Shown here in pieces: positions 1 to 8,324 of a stretch of DNA of 55,222 nucleotides; positions within the stretch are counted from its first letter, which is position 1, and each line of letters begins with the position of its first letter. The stretch spans positions 1-55,222 of the forward strand of contig NZ_BDCF01000056.1 in the NCBI RefSeq assembly GCF_001613365.1. Direction: 5' to 3'. The stretch is from Nocardia xishanensis NBRC 101358. GTDB lineage: Bacteria > Actinomycetota > Actinomycetes > Mycobacteriales > Mycobacteriaceae. Both the position numbers and the translations under genes were made by a program. The notes beneath the pieces are model-generated. The model was not told the DNA's origin and did not search any database. It saw only the letters and a program-made list of their open reading frames with translations.

Positions 1-1
1 G

Positions 2-691
2 GCGGCACGCGGCGTTCTCGACCTCACGCACACCCTCGGCCCGGGGCTGCCGAGGTGGCCGGGCACCCCGCCGTTCACGACGGTCCCGGTCGCCTGGCAC
101 GCCATCGGCGGCTTCGGCCAGAACGCGCTCGCCTACTGGGAACACTCGGGCACCCACCTCGACGCGCCCGCGCATCGCGTGCCCGGCGGCGCCACCACCG
201 ACGCGCTCGCCGTCGCGGATCTCGTTGCGCCACTGGTCGTCATCGACATCAGCACGCGGGCCGAACGCGACCCAGACGCCGCGCTCACCATCGACGACAT
301 CGAGAACTGGCAGACCGAGCACGGCCGCATCCCCGAACGGGCCTTCGTCGCAGTGCATTCCGGATGGGAGCGCCACATCGACGACGCCGCGGCCTTCCTC
401 AACCTCGACGCCGAGGGCGTGCCGCACGCACCGGGCGTCTCACCCGACGCCGCCGCGTATCTGGTGCAGCGGTGCGGAGTCGTCGGCGTCGGGGTGGACA
501 CGCTGAGCCTGGACCACGCCCTCAGCCGCGATCATGGCGCGCACACGGCGATCCTGGGTGCGGGCCGCTACGGGGTGGAGATGCTCGCGAATCTCGGTAC
601 GGCGCCTGCGTCGGGGGCGACGGTGGTGATCGGCGCGCCGAAGCATCTCGGCGGGACCGGCGGGCCGTGCCGGGTGCTCGCGCTCACCTGA
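2..691 (+). CDS. Cyclase family protein (kynurenine formamidase-like), 5' end outside window
   Basis: About 229 residues are visible; the reading frame is open from base 2, so the start lies upstream. The visible N-terminus (GVLDLTHTLGPGLPRWPG) is the usual opening of this family. The metal-binding signature is present as HSGTHLDAPAH, followed by a hydrophobic core and a C-terminal VGVDTLSLD segment that is also typical. The family contains metal-dependent hydrolases acting on amides or cyclic substrates, such as N-formylkynurenine; the substrate here cannot be read from sequence. It converges on the flavoprotein gene to its right, with a 71-bp gap. No signal peptide can be judged because the start is missing. 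Confidence 0.85.
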   Translation, partial: AARGVLDLTHTLGPGLPRWPGTPPFTTVPVAWHAIGGFGQNALAYWEHSGTHLDAPAHRVPGGATTDALAVADLVAPLVVIDISTRAERDPDAALTIDDIENWQTEHGRIPERAFVAVHSGWERHIDDAAAFLNLDAEGVPHAPGVSPDAAAYLVQRCGVVGVGVDTLSLDHALSRDHGAHTAILGAGRYGVEMLANLGTAPASGATVVIGAPKHLGGTGGPCRVLALT

Positions 692-762
692 ATGCCCACC
701 GTGCACCAGTTGTCAACCGTCGCAAGCCGTTCGATCGCTATGCCCCGCCGGGTGATCGCGGA

Positions 763-2328
763 CTACCAGTCCGGTCGACCGATCGACAAAGCGTGCTGGA
801 AGACATCGCGCGGATCCCACTGTTGCTTGACGCGCAGCAGTCTCGGGTAGTTGTCGCCGTAGTAGAAGCGGTGCCACGGCAGGCCGGAGCTGTTCCAGTG
901 CGGGTCGGCCAGATCCGGGTCGGGATAGTTGACGTAGCTACCGCCGTTGTCCGCATTGGGAACCGGCACACCGCCGGTCGCCGCGTACACATCGCGGAAC
1001 AGCTCGCGCGCCCAGCGCAGGTGCGGCTCGTCGCCTTCGGGAAGTCGCCAAGCGGCGTGAATGAGCATCTGCGCGAAGGAATTCCGGGCCGGAATGGCGG
1101 TGGCGTCCGGCGCGACGGCTTTGATGGCGCCGCCGAAGGGCAGGAACTCGACCTCCGTCTCGCCCAGCACCGCGAGATCGGTCAGGTACCGATAGAAGAT
1201 GCGCAGCTGCTCCTCGGAGTACACGCGCCGCAGATAGCCGGCCTTCACCTTGACCCGAGGCGGCATCGGCCCCTTCGGGTAGTACACCTGCGCCACCGTG
1301 TCCGGGTAGGACAGTTGCGCGACCGGCTGCACCACCGGAACGGCGTCGACGCCGTCCAGCACCGCGCCGAGGAACTCGTCGAATTGCGCTCGGGCGTCCG
1401 GAGAATCGGCATCCAGCAGAACGATCAACTGTGCGAACGCGGTGCCGACCGTCCGAAAACTCAACGGCGCGTATAGTCCCGCGAACCGATTGCCCGGTGC
1501 GCTGTACCGCTCGAAGAAGGTCAGGTAGTTACTCAGCAACCGCACGAAAGCCGCTTCGCTCATCATCGGCAGGATCACCCGCGAATTGAGCATGGCGCCG
1601 GGCGGTTTCGGCAGCGCCGTCGCAGGATCGGAACCGTCCGACTGCGGCGCTCGCAGCAGAAAGCGCGTCACCACACCGAAATTACCTCCGCCACCGCCGG
1701 TGTGCGCCCACCATAGATCCGCGTCCGGCCCGTTCTCGAGCGCCACCACGACCTTGGCCGAACCGTCGGCGTCGACCGTGACGACCTCGACCCCGTACAG
1801 ATAGTCGGCGACCAACCCGAGCCGCCGCGACAGCGGTCCGTATCCGCCGCCGCTGACATGCCCGCCCATGCCGACGCCGAGGCAGATCCCCGCCGGAAGC
1901 GTTACGCCCCAACGGCGCAGCGCGTCGTACACCGCGCCCAGTTCCGCACCGGCGTCCACCGAGAACGCCCGGTGCTCCTCGTCCCAGCGCACCTGGTTCA
2001 TCCGGCCGAGATCGACGATCGACCGCGTCTGCGCCGAGTCGACGAAGTTCTCGAAACAGTGCCCACCCGACCGCACCGCGAGCCGCGACCCCGCCGCCAC
2101 CGCCCGCGCCACCGCGATCCGCACCTCCTCGGCCGACGTCGGCACGTATATCTGCTCCGGCTGCGCCATGAACCGCCGGTTGTACCCGCGCGAAACCAAC
2201 GCCGCATAGTCCGGATCCCCCACCCCGACCGCCCGCACATCGGCCGCTCCCGCCTCCGGCGCCCCCACCACAGCCGCAGCCCCGCCCCCCGCCGACGCCG
2301 CCAAGAACCGTCGCCGCGACAGTGCCAT
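763..2328 (-). CDS. Tat-exported FAD-linked oxidoreductase (berberine-bridge type)
   Basis: 521 residues. The N-terminus carries a twin-arginine signal (SRRRFLAAS, then an Ala/Gly-rich stretch), so the protein is probably folded with its flavin and exported by Tat. The FAD domain shows RSGGHCFENF, whose His is the usual covalent attachment site. ICLGVGMGGHVSGGGYG follows, with a Cys where bicovalent family members carry their second attachment. The C-terminus has the BBE-like NYPDPDL and WDPRDVFQ segments. Such enzymes oxidise sugars, alkaloids or other alcohols with oxygen; the substrate is unknown. The ATG is preceded by a G-rich site (GGGGG, about 8 bases upstream). It is transcribed alone, toward the cyclase gene. 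Confidence 0.88.
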   Translation of the reverse strand: MALSRRRFLAASAGGGAAAVVGAPEAGAADVRAVGVGDPDYAALVSRGYNRRFMAQPEQIYVPTSAEEVRIAVARAVAAGSRLAVRSGGHCFENFVDSAQTRSIVDLGRMNQVRWDEEHRAFSVDAGAELGAVYDALRRWGVTLPAGICLGVGMGGHVSGGGYGPLSRRLGLVADYLYGVEVVTVDADGSAKVVVALENGPDADLWWAHTGGGGGNFGVVTRFLLRAPQSDGSDPATALPKPPGAMLNSRVILPMMSEAAFVRLLSNYLTFFERYSAPGNRFAGLYAPLSFRTVGTAFAQLIVLLDADSPDARAQFDEFLGAVLDGVDAVPVVQPVAQLSYPDTVAQVYYPKGPMPPRVKVKAGYLRRVYSEEQLRIFYRYLTDLAVLGETEVEFLPFGGAIKAVAPDATAIPARNSFAQMLIHAAWRLPEGDEPHLRWARELFRDVYAATGGVPVPNADNGGSYVNYPDPDLADPHWNSSGLPWHRFYYGDNYPRLLRVKQQWDPRDVFQHALSIGRPDW

Positions 2329-2858
2329 GAACTTGTCCCCCTACCGTGAACTCCGAACGCAATCGATCTTGCACCAACCTTATTTCAGAGCCAGCACCCC
2401 CCACGAACCGAATTCGACTACGCCATTTCACGGCGAATCCTCCTGCCGTGAAGTACCATTCATCGTCGCTTGTGCCGCACGAGTGGGAGGGGATAGTTTT
2501 GTCGCGCCTTCTTGCGCCGCCTCCTTTGGTCGACCGCGTCGATGAACTCGCGCAGCTACTAGATCGGGTCGATCGTTCCGTCGGTCCAATGCCAGGTCGT
2601 CCAAGACCATGAGCACCGGGCTGTCGGTCAGCAGATCCGATCCTCGATCAACCGCAGCAGTTGGTCGAGTCTGCTATCGATCTCGGTTTCGTCGCGACCC
2701 GACTCGGCATACGTCTGCCCGGTGCGCACACCCGCCGCCAGCAGTTGGACGACCATCGGGACCGACTCGATCCAGTCCGGCGCATGCTCGCGGAACGACG
2801 ACACCATGCGTTCCAGTCGGCCCCGACCATCGTGACGGGCGGCTCGGGGGGTTGTTCG
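2329..2858. other. 530-bp stretch with only short or broken minus-strand reading frames
   Basis: No full gene can be supported. The left end must hold the promoter of the flavoprotein gene. On the minus strand there are gene-like pieces in different frames: a 59-codon frame at 2628-2807, a frame reading MVLDDLALDR near 2580-2616, and a charged segment LREFIDAVDQRRRRKKA nearby in a third frame after two stops. This pattern suggests a decayed gene or genes downstream of the membrane protein, but the pieces are too short to name. Confidence 0.4.
2628..2807 (-). CDS. Possible 59-residue protein downstream of the membrane protein
   Basis: An ATG-started frame of 59 codons begins 51 bp after the stop of the membrane protein gene, in the same frame. 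The product starts MVSSFREHAPDWIES and looks like a soluble amphipathic helical protein, with acidic and basic residues spaced as in real helices (DSRLDQLLRLIEDRI). There is no convincing ribosome site. It could be a genuine small gene or a relic of a longer one whose remainder lies, frameshifted, at 2430-2616. It is not recognised. Confidence 0.3.
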   Translation of the reverse strand: MVSSFREHAPDWIESVPMVVQLLAAGVRTGQTYAESGRDETEIDSRLDQLLRLIEDRIC

Positions 2859-3704
2859 TCACCACCCGCCGTCGAAGAAGGCCAACAGCGCCGGTCCCGG
2901 GTCTGCCGCAGTGGACGTATTCGCCACGGCGACAACGATCCAGGCCAGTGACAGCACCACTGAGAGCCCACCGAACGAGCCCAACACCCACCTCGCCCGC
3001 CCAGACTCCTTACCCGCAAACCGCTTCCACAGCACCGCACTCATGCCGACGAAGACGACCGCCGAAACCCCGGCAATCACAGCCATCGCCACGTGATACC
3101 GAGCAAAGTCACCGATAATCAGCTCCAGCGCGGGCGTGGCTTGCCCACCCGCACCCAGCGATTCGGCCAACCGCTGCCTGATTTCATCGAGTGTATCGGC
3201 GAGCTCCCCCTCCGCCGCACCGCCGGTCAACATCGGCAACAGCGAGGCGAAAGGCGCTATCGCACCTTGGACGTTGGCCATCACCAACATCAACGAAAAC
3301 AACGCGCACATCGTGACAAGGACACCGCCCGCTCCCAGGACGCCCCGCCTCCCACCTGCCTCGAGGAAGGCCCGCCAGAGCAGGACGCCAAGCGCAACAA
3401 GCACAATCAACAAGATCGCCGCGATCACAGCCTTGGCCACGTGGTAGCGAAACCAGTAATCGACAACGCCCTGTAGCCCCGGAGGGAAATCCTTTGCACC
3501 GGAGGCCCAGTACCCGACGAATGCCTCCCCCAATGCGTCGCCGAGCTCGCGCTCATCAGCGAAACCACCACCCGCCCAGCCCGCCGCCAGCGTGCGTGGG
3601 GCTACGACGAAGGCCGCGCCGAGTCCCACTGCCGCGGCGACGAGCACAGCGACCGTGCGACCCGAGATACCAGCGGATCGCGATGCGCTTGCGGGACTGG
3701 ACAA
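2859..3704 (-). CDS. Membrane protein with an internally repeated helix pair
   Basis: 281 residues from a TTG start chosen because GGAGG lies 6 bases before it; a GTG 26 codons upstream is an alternative. Five hydrophobic segments are visible. The middle and C-terminal parts are related to each other: each has a soluble segment ending in (F/A)RYHVA.AVIA, then a long hydrophobic helix ending in LW(R/K)(A/R)F, then a short basic loop and another helix. This looks like an old internal duplication. The first unit's soluble part contains FPPGLQGVVDYWF and the second TPALELIIGDF. The family was not recognised and no catalytic motif is visible. It is a single gene with possible fragments downstream. 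Confidence 0.65.
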   Translation of the reverse strand: MSSPASASRSAGISGRTVAVLVAAAVGLGAAFVVAPRTLAAGWAGGGFADERELGDALGEAFVGYWASGAKDFPPGLQGVVDYWFRYHVAKAVIAAILLIVLVALGVLLWRAFLEAGGRRGVLGAGGVLVTMCALFSLMLVMANVQGAIAPFASLLPMLTGGAAEGELADTLDEIRQRLAESLGAGGQATPALELIIGDFARYHVAMAVIAGVSAVVFVGMSAVLWKRFAGKESGRARWVLGSFGGLSVVLSLAWIVVAVANTSTAADPGPALLAFFDGGW

Positions 3705-3995
3705 GTTGATCCTCCGACTCGATTCCGGCGGCGCGCCGACGTCTGGAGGGGCGCCATTGTGATCGGCTCGCAGACGTGGCACGGCTTGCGTAGGCGATGG
3801 AAGGCCCGAGGGCGGCGCGCCACTACATGATAAGCAGCCATAGGTTGGACGGGGCGTATGCGAAGGCCTGGGCCGGGCACCTCCCCATTCCTCATGGGGA
3901 TCCGTGGGTACGGCATCGCATAAGGTGCCGCCGGATCTGGCGGTTCCGATTGGCTAGGCGCTCTGGGCGGATGGGCGCCAGTGGCGGCGAGGCAG

Positions 3996-4155
3996 TGGGG
4001 AGGCAGCAGCCATGGGATGGGGTCCGGAGCACAGCATGGGGTAGGCAGCGATGGGTTCGGGTCCGGATGCGCGGCATTGGGCAGCAGCCGTGAGAGAGGT
4101 CCGGGGGGCGCGGCATTGGGCAGGCAGCCGTGAGGTGGGGGTCCGGGGGCGAAGC
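3996..4155. repeat. Four-copy degenerate tandem repeat, about 40 bp per unit
   Basis: Units run 3996-4037, 4038-4077, 4078-4116 and 4117-4155. Each has the order TGGG(G), (A)GGCAGC, a CCATGGG/CGATGGG/CCGTGAG variant, then GGTCCGG, and the first three end in GCAT. The units differ by small substitutions and one- to three-base length changes, as in mycobacterial-type intergenic minisatellites. The last unit runs into the inverted repeat at 4145. No protein is plausible across it. Confidence 0.7.
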
Positions 4156-4187
4156 CCGCCGGGTGGGGCGTGGGGGGCTTCGCCCCC
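4145..4187. repeat. 13-bp perfect inverted repeat downstream of ssrA
   Basis: Left arm GGGGGCGAAGCCC at 4145-4157 and right arm GGGCTTCGCCCCC at 4175-4187, with a 17-base G-rich loop. It lies about 60 bp past the 3' end of ssrA and 24 bp past the main ssrA hairpin. It could be a second transcription stop or a dispersed repeat element. Confidence 0.55.
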
Positions 4188-4210
4188 ACAAAACACTCAG
4201 CAGAACGAGC

Positions 4211-4241
4211 GAGGCCCATGCCCTCCATGGGCATGGGCCTC
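4211..4241 (-). terminator. Hairpin terminator of ssrA
   Basis: Perfect 13-bp stem (GAGGCCCATGCCC / GGGCATGGGCCTC) with a 5-base loop, immediately 3' of the tmRNA tRNA-like end on the minus strand. The run after it is not U-rich, as is common in actinobacteria. Confidence 0.7.
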
Positions 4242-4246
4242 GCACT

Positions 4247-4614
4247 CGTGGAGCTGCCGGGAATCGAACCCGGGTCCTCCGCCGTGTCTTCAGGACTTCT
4301 CCGTGTGCAGTTCGCTGTGTCTCTGCTTGGATCTCTCGGTCACGCGAACAAGCCGAGATGACGATCCCAGTCGCTGTTGGATGTCCCGTCCGGCTCCGCG
4401 ACCGAGTCGGACGGTGAGCCCTCTAGCTGATGCCGGCACCGGGACCGAGGGCATATCCCGGGCCGACAGAGACGCTGTCGCTTAGGCAGCGAGAGCGTAC
4501 TCGCGCTGATGAGAATCGGCGCTTAATTGGTTGCAACGACGCTTACGGTGGTCTCTTGCCTGCACCGACACGCTTCCCCTGAATCAACGTACGCAGTCGA
4601 AACCGTTCAGCCCC
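4247..4614 (-). ncRNA. ssrA: Transfer-messenger RNA (tmRNA)
   Basis: On the minus strand the 5' end reads GGGGCTGAACGGTTTCGAC and the 3' end carries GGTTCGATTCCCGGCAGCTCC, the T-arm and acceptor of the alanyl tRNA-like domain. The ends pair as a 7-bp acceptor (GGGGCTG with CAGCTCC, one G-U). About 100 bases in, the tag frame reads ADSHQREYALAA then TAA, differing from the mycobacterial tag by D to E at position 7. CCA is not clearly encoded, so the 3' boundary is approximate. tmRNA rescues stalled ribosomes together with SmpB, encoded 3.2 kb away on the same strand. Confidence 0.96.
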
Positions 4615-5053
4615 GTACGCACCCGCACCCTGCGGGCTAGTAATGCTAACACTCGCCACACGCCGGATCATCCCGATTATTTGTGCGCGTTCTCACCTGT
4701 ATCAATCAGGTCCGGTCACAGACGGAGCCGCCCCGGCAGACCGAGGGCCTCCCGTCGAGCAAGTGCCGACAAGTCCAACGTCCGCACCGCCGGAACAGTT
4801 CCGAGAGATCGGTGAGAGTCACCGCCACGGAGGATGCACCGCTGGTAGGGCCGGGTTTTCCACCATCCGAGCTTCGCCCGCCGCCTGCGCAAACCCACTT
4901 CCACCCTGTCGGTCATTTGTCCAACTTGCCGACTTTACGCCAGGGGTCGCCACCGCAACTGCGAAACCACCTTCTCACCGCCCCACTGACCGGTACTGTT
5001 CCTGTTCGGCCGTACCGGATTCGGGCGTCCGGCGGCCGGGACAGGGAGCAATA
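4615..5053. promoter_or_regulatory. Divergent control region between ssrA and the solute-binding genes
   Basis: 439 bp without a gene. It must contain the ssrA promoter reading left and the promoter of the first solute-binding gene reading right. The stretch just upstream of ssrA includes the AT-richer TTAGCATTACTAG (minus strand), a possible -10 region about 30 bases before the mature 5' end. An open frame running into the binding-protein gene from 4643 is dismissed because it lacks a signal peptide and the lipoprotein signal starts at 5054. Confidence 0.5.
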
Positions 5054-6358
5054 ATGGGCAACACCAGCAGGCGGCGTCGCCGCCTGTTCCACGCCGCGGC
5101 GGTTCCGATCATCGTCGGGCTCGTCTTGGCCGCGGCGTGTTCCACGCCGAGTGAAACCATCGGACCCGGCGTCACCAGCGCGCCGTGCCCGAACGCGATC
5201 GACAGGGAGAAGGGCTGCATCTACCTCGGCGTGCTGTCCGATCTCGGCGGCGGGCCGTTCGCCATGCTGGGCAGGGCGATGCAGGACGGGCAGACCGCGT
5301 TCTGGACCGAGGTCAACAAGGCGGGCGGCATCGGCGGCTACGAGGTCGACATCTCGACCTACGCCAGGGACACCGCCTACGATCCGCACCGGCATCTGGA
5401 GGCGTTCCGCGAGATCCGGCCGAACGTGCTGGCGCTGGCGATGAGCCTCGGCACCGCGCAGACCCTGGCCGTGCTGCAGGAGATGGACGCGGCCGACATC
5501 GTGACCTCGGCGGGCACGCTGTGGTCGGGCTGGGCGTACCCAGAAGCCGACCTGAATCTGGTTCTGGACAGCGGGTATTCGTACTGCACCGAGGCGATCA
5601 TGGGTCTGGACTGGTTCACCGAGCACCAGTACCGGCCGCACAACCTGGCCGTGATCGGGTTCCGGGGCAACTACGGCGGCGACTACTCGAACGGCGCACT
5701 GCGCTGGGCGGCGCACAACAACGTGCTGGTCACGTCGCGGATCGACACCGGACCGAACGCCGAGGTCGGCAACCAGGACCGGCCGGTCGCCGAAATCCTG
5801 GCCAACCCACCGGATCTCGTGCTGCTGGCCACCGGGCCTGTCGAAACCGCCGAGATCGTAGGCAAACTCGTCGCGGCGGGATACAAGGGTCGTTTCCTCG
5901 GCTCGGCGCCGACCTGGAGCGGCGCGCTGCTGAAAACGCCGGCCGGACCGGCGCTCTCGGCGCTCTACAACTTCACTTCGCCGGTCGACGGCTGGGGCGG
6001 GGACAGCGCGGGTGCGCGCAGGGCACGCGCCGCCGCGCCCCAGGAGCCGGCGAACTGGGGCTACAGCCTCGGCTGGGCGCTCTCCTACACGATGCGGGCG
6101 CTGCTCACGAAGGCGGCGGCGCACGGCCCGCTGAACCGGGTCGGCGTGCGCGCGGCGCAAGAGGCGCTGGCGGTCGACTTCGAGGGAATGGCGGCGCCGC
6201 ACACCTACAACACGGGCGCACCGGATTACGCCGCCCAGCGTGCCGTGATCGGCGCCCCGGATCCGTCCGCGCCGCTAGGCTCGCGCACGGTGGCCATCGA
6301 TTATCGCGGACCGACCCTGCCGCAACTGCCGATGCACGGGCCGTGCGTCCGGCTGTGA
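5054..6358 (+). CDS. Lipoprotein solute-binding protein, branched-chain amino acid type (copy 1)
   Basis: 434 residues. The ATG follows GGGAG by 5 bases and opens a basic-hydrophobic lipoprotein signal (RRRRRLF then LVLAAACS). The mature part is a type I periplasmic binding fold, as in LivJ or amide sensors, with GVLSDLGGGPFAMLG, VNKAGGIGGYEVD and DTAYDPHRHLE early, and VGKLVAAGYKGRFLG in the second lobe. It would bind an unknown small ligand at the outer face of the membrane. A second, clearly homologous gene follows 52 bp downstream. No ABC permease or ATPase gene adjoins either copy, so the transporter must be encoded elsewhere or the pair may act as sensors. Confidence 0.88.
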   Translation: MGNTSRRRRRLFHAAAVPIIVGLVLAAACSTPSETIGPGVTSAPCPNAIDREKGCIYLGVLSDLGGGPFAMLGRAMQDGQTAFWTEVNKAGGIGGYEVDISTYARDTAYDPHRHLEAFREIRPNVLALAMSLGTAQTLAVLQEMDAADIVTSAGTLWSGWAYPEADLNLVLDSGYSYCTEAIMGLDWFTEHQYRPHNLAVIGFRGNYGGDYSNGALRWAAHNNVLVTSRIDTGPNAEVGNQDRPVAEILANPPDLVLLATGPVETAEIVGKLVAAGYKGRFLGSAPTWSGALLKTPAGPALSALYNFTSPVDGWGGDSAGARRARAAAPQEPANWGYSLGWALSYTMRALLTKAAAHGPLNRVGVRAAQEALAVDFEGMAAPHTYNTGAPDYAAQRAVIGAPDPSAPLGSRTVAIDYRGPTLPQLPMHGPCVRL

Positions 6359-6410
6359 ACCGACCGGCCACCGGGCAACACATTTCCGTTTCCATCGAAG
6401 GAAGTGAACC

Positions 6411-7709
6411 TTGGGACCAATCCGCCATCGCCGCAGGCTGTTCCGCGCCGCCGCGGCCGCGATCGCCTTCGGCTTCGCACTGGCGGCCTGTTCGACGACG
6501 TCGACCGAGACGGGACAAGGCGTCACCAGCGCGCCCTGCCCGCAGGCGGTCGACAAGAGCAAGGGCTGTATCTATCTCGGCGTGCTGTCCGACCTGGAGG
6601 CCGGACCCTTCGCCCCGCTCGGCAAGGCGCTCAACGACGGCCAGCTGGCCTTCTGGCGTGAGGTCAACAAGGCGGGCGGCATCGGCAACTACGAGGTCGA
6701 CATCACGACCTACGCCAGGGACACCGCCTACGATCCGCACCGGCACCGCGATCAGTTCCGTCAGATCGAACCGCACGTTCTGGCGTTGGCGATGAGTTTC
6801 GGTACGGCGCAGACGCTTTCGGTGCTGCCGGAGATGGACGCGGGGGATCTGCTGACCGGAGCGGGCACCCTCTGGTCGGGCTGGCAGTATCGCGACACCG
6901 ACCGTAATCTGGTGCTGGACACGGGGTATTCGTACTGCACCGAGGCGATCATGGGCCTGGACTGGTTCGCTCAGTTCCAGTCGAGGCCGCGCACGCTCGC
7001 CGTCGTCGCCTTCCGCGGCAACTACGGCGGCGACTACGCCAGCGGCGCACTGCGCTGGGCCTCGGAGAACAACGCGATAGTCACCGCGCGCGTGGACACC
7101 GGCCCGAATACCGAGGTGGGCAACCAGGACGGACCGGTCGCCGAGATCCTGGCCAACCCGCCGGACGTGGTGCTGCTGGCCACCGGTCCCGGCGAAACCG
7201 CCGAGATCATCGGCAAGCTCGTCGCGGGCGGCTACGACGGCCGATTCCTCGGTTCCACCCCGACCTGGAACGGCGCCTTGCTGAAGACGCCCGTCGCGGC
7301 GGCGATCACCTCGCTGTACAACTACACCTCACCCTACGACGGCTGGGACGGGCGCAGCGTGGGCGCCCAGCATGCCCGCGCCGCGGCGCTACAGCCGCCG
7401 ACCAACTGGGGCTACAACCTCGGCTGGGCGATCTCCTACCCGATGAAGGCGGTGCTGAGCCGCGCCGCGGCGAACGGCCATCTCACCCGTGCGGGTGTGC
7501 GCGGCGCGCTGAACGGGCTCTCGGTGGATTCGGAGGGCATGGCGGCCGTGCACAACTACGGCGCGGGCGAACCGGACCTCACCGCCCAGCGGGCGGTCAT
7601 CGGCGTGCCCGACGCGAACGCCCCGATGGGGTCGCGCACCCTCCTGCCCGACTTCCGCGGGCCGACATTGCAACGCGTGACGCTGCACGGACCGTGCGCG
7701 CGATTGTGA
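6411..7709 (+). CDS. Lipoprotein solute-binding protein, branched-chain amino acid type (copy 2)
   Basis: 432 residues from a TTG start preceded by AAGGAAG at good spacing; there is no closer ATG before the signal peptide. The lipobox is canonical (LAACS). It is closely similar to copy 1 over its whole length, sharing GVTSAPCP, CIYLGVLSDL, YSYCTEAIMGLDWF and the matching C-terminal HGPC(V/A)RL. It is a tandem duplication with clear divergence in linker and ligand-facing stretches (for example EHQYRPHNLAV versus QFQSRPRTLAV). It is probably co-transcribed with copy 1. The two may bind different ligands or present one ligand to the same permease. Confidence 0.88.
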   Translation: MGPIRHRRRLFRAAAAAIAFGFALAACSTTSTETGQGVTSAPCPQAVDKSKGCIYLGVLSDLEAGPFAPLGKALNDGQLAFWREVNKAGGIGNYEVDITTYARDTAYDPHRHRDQFRQIEPHVLALAMSFGTAQTLSVLPEMDAGDLLTGAGTLWSGWQYRDTDRNLVLDTGYSYCTEAIMGLDWFAQFQSRPRTLAVVAFRGNYGGDYASGALRWASENNAIVTARVDTGPNTEVGNQDGPVAEILANPPDVVLLATGPGETAEIIGKLVAGGYDGRFLGSTPTWNGALLKTPVAAAITSLYNYTSPYDGWDGRSVGAQHARAAALQPPTNWGYNLGWAISYPMKAVLSRAAANGHLTRAGVRGALNGLSVDSEGMAAVHNYGAGEPDLTAQRAVIGVPDANAPMGSRTLLPDFRGPTLQRVTLHGPCARL

Positions 7710-7721
7710 GAACGAACTGAC

Positions 7722-7763
7722 GGAACCCCGGGTGCGATCCGCTCGATCGCACCCGGGGGTTCC
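7722..7763. terminator. Bidirectional terminator between solute-binding gene and smpB
   Basis: A long inverted repeat (GGAACCCCGGGTGCGATC / GATCGCACCCGGGGGTTCC, one bulged G) with a 5-base loop sits between the two converging genes. Confidence 0.8.
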
Positions 7764-7783
7764 CATGTTTCCGGCCTACGGTG

Positions 7784-8257
7784 TCAGCTCATGCCCTTGA
7801 CGCGGCGTCCCAGCTCACGAGTCACTTCACGTTCGGCGGTTCGCCGAGCCAGATCCTGGCGCTTGTCGTAGTCCTGCTTACCCTTGGCCAGCGCGAGCTC
7901 GACTTTGACCTTGCCGTCGGAGAAGTACATCGACAGCGGCACCAGCGTCTGGTTGCCCTCGCGCGACTTGCCCACCAGGCGCTCGATCTCTCGCTTGTGC
8001 AGCAGCAGCTTGCGCACCCGGCGCGGCGCGTGGTTGGTCCAGGTGCCGTGGCTGAACTCCGGAATGTGCAGCCCGCGCAGCCACACCTCGCCGTTGTCGA
8101 CCGTGGCGAAGGCGTCCACCAGCGAGGCCTTGCCCTCGCGCAGGCTCTTGACCTCGGTACCGACCAGCGCGATCCCGGCCTCGTAGGTGTCCAGGATCGT
8201 GTAGTTGTGCCGCGCCCGGCGGTTGGTCGCGATGACCTTGCGCCCCTTTTCCTTCAT
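7784..8257 (-). CDS. smpB: SsrA-binding protein
   Basis: 157 residues from the ATG giving MKEKGRKVIATNRRARHNY; a TTG nine codons upstream is less likely. Family blocks are all present: YEAGIALVGTEVKSLREGK, a HIPEFSHGTWTNHAPRRVRKLLLH segment (here described by position about 69-92) and the basic C-terminal tail ending RRVKGMS that enters the mRNA channel. SmpB binds the tRNA-like domain of tmRNA and delivers it to stalled ribosomes. Its partner ssrA is on the same strand 3.2 kb downstream. In mycobacteria the two are nearly adjacent, so the binding-protein pair here looks inserted between them. Confidence 0.97.
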   Translation of the reverse strand: MKEKGRKVIATNRRARHNYTILDTYEAGIALVGTEVKSLREGKASLVDAFATVDNGEVWLRGLHIPEFSHGTWTNHAPRRVRKLLLHKREIERLVGKSREGNQTLVPLSMYFSDGKVKVELALAKGKQDYDKRQDLARRTAEREVTRELGRRVKGMS

Positions 8258-8324
8258 AACGGTCAACTCTAAGTGACGCGGCAATCGTTTTATTCCGGCG
8301 CTGCGGCGAGACGGCGCCGCGCGC

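Larger units (their letters stand above)
3705..4210. other. Intergenic region between the membrane protein and ssrA
   Basis: About 500 bp with no credible gene; the open frames here are GC-driven and repetitive. It holds a degenerate four-copy tandem repeat (3996-4155) and a strong inverted repeat (4145-4187), described separately. The part next to 3704 should carry the promoter of the membrane protein gene. Confidence 0.6.

Noticed and set aside
4249..4300. A tRNA gene (T-arm GGTTCGATTCCCGGCAGCTCC on the minus strand)
   Set aside because: There is no anticodon arm beside it. It is the tRNA-like 3' end of tmRNA, which continues to 4614 and carries the tag frame.
4643..5053. N-terminal extension of the first solute-binding protein
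   Set aside because: The frame is open but would bury the lipoprotein signal. The ATG at 5054 has a ribosome site and begins the signal peptide, as in the downstream paralogue.
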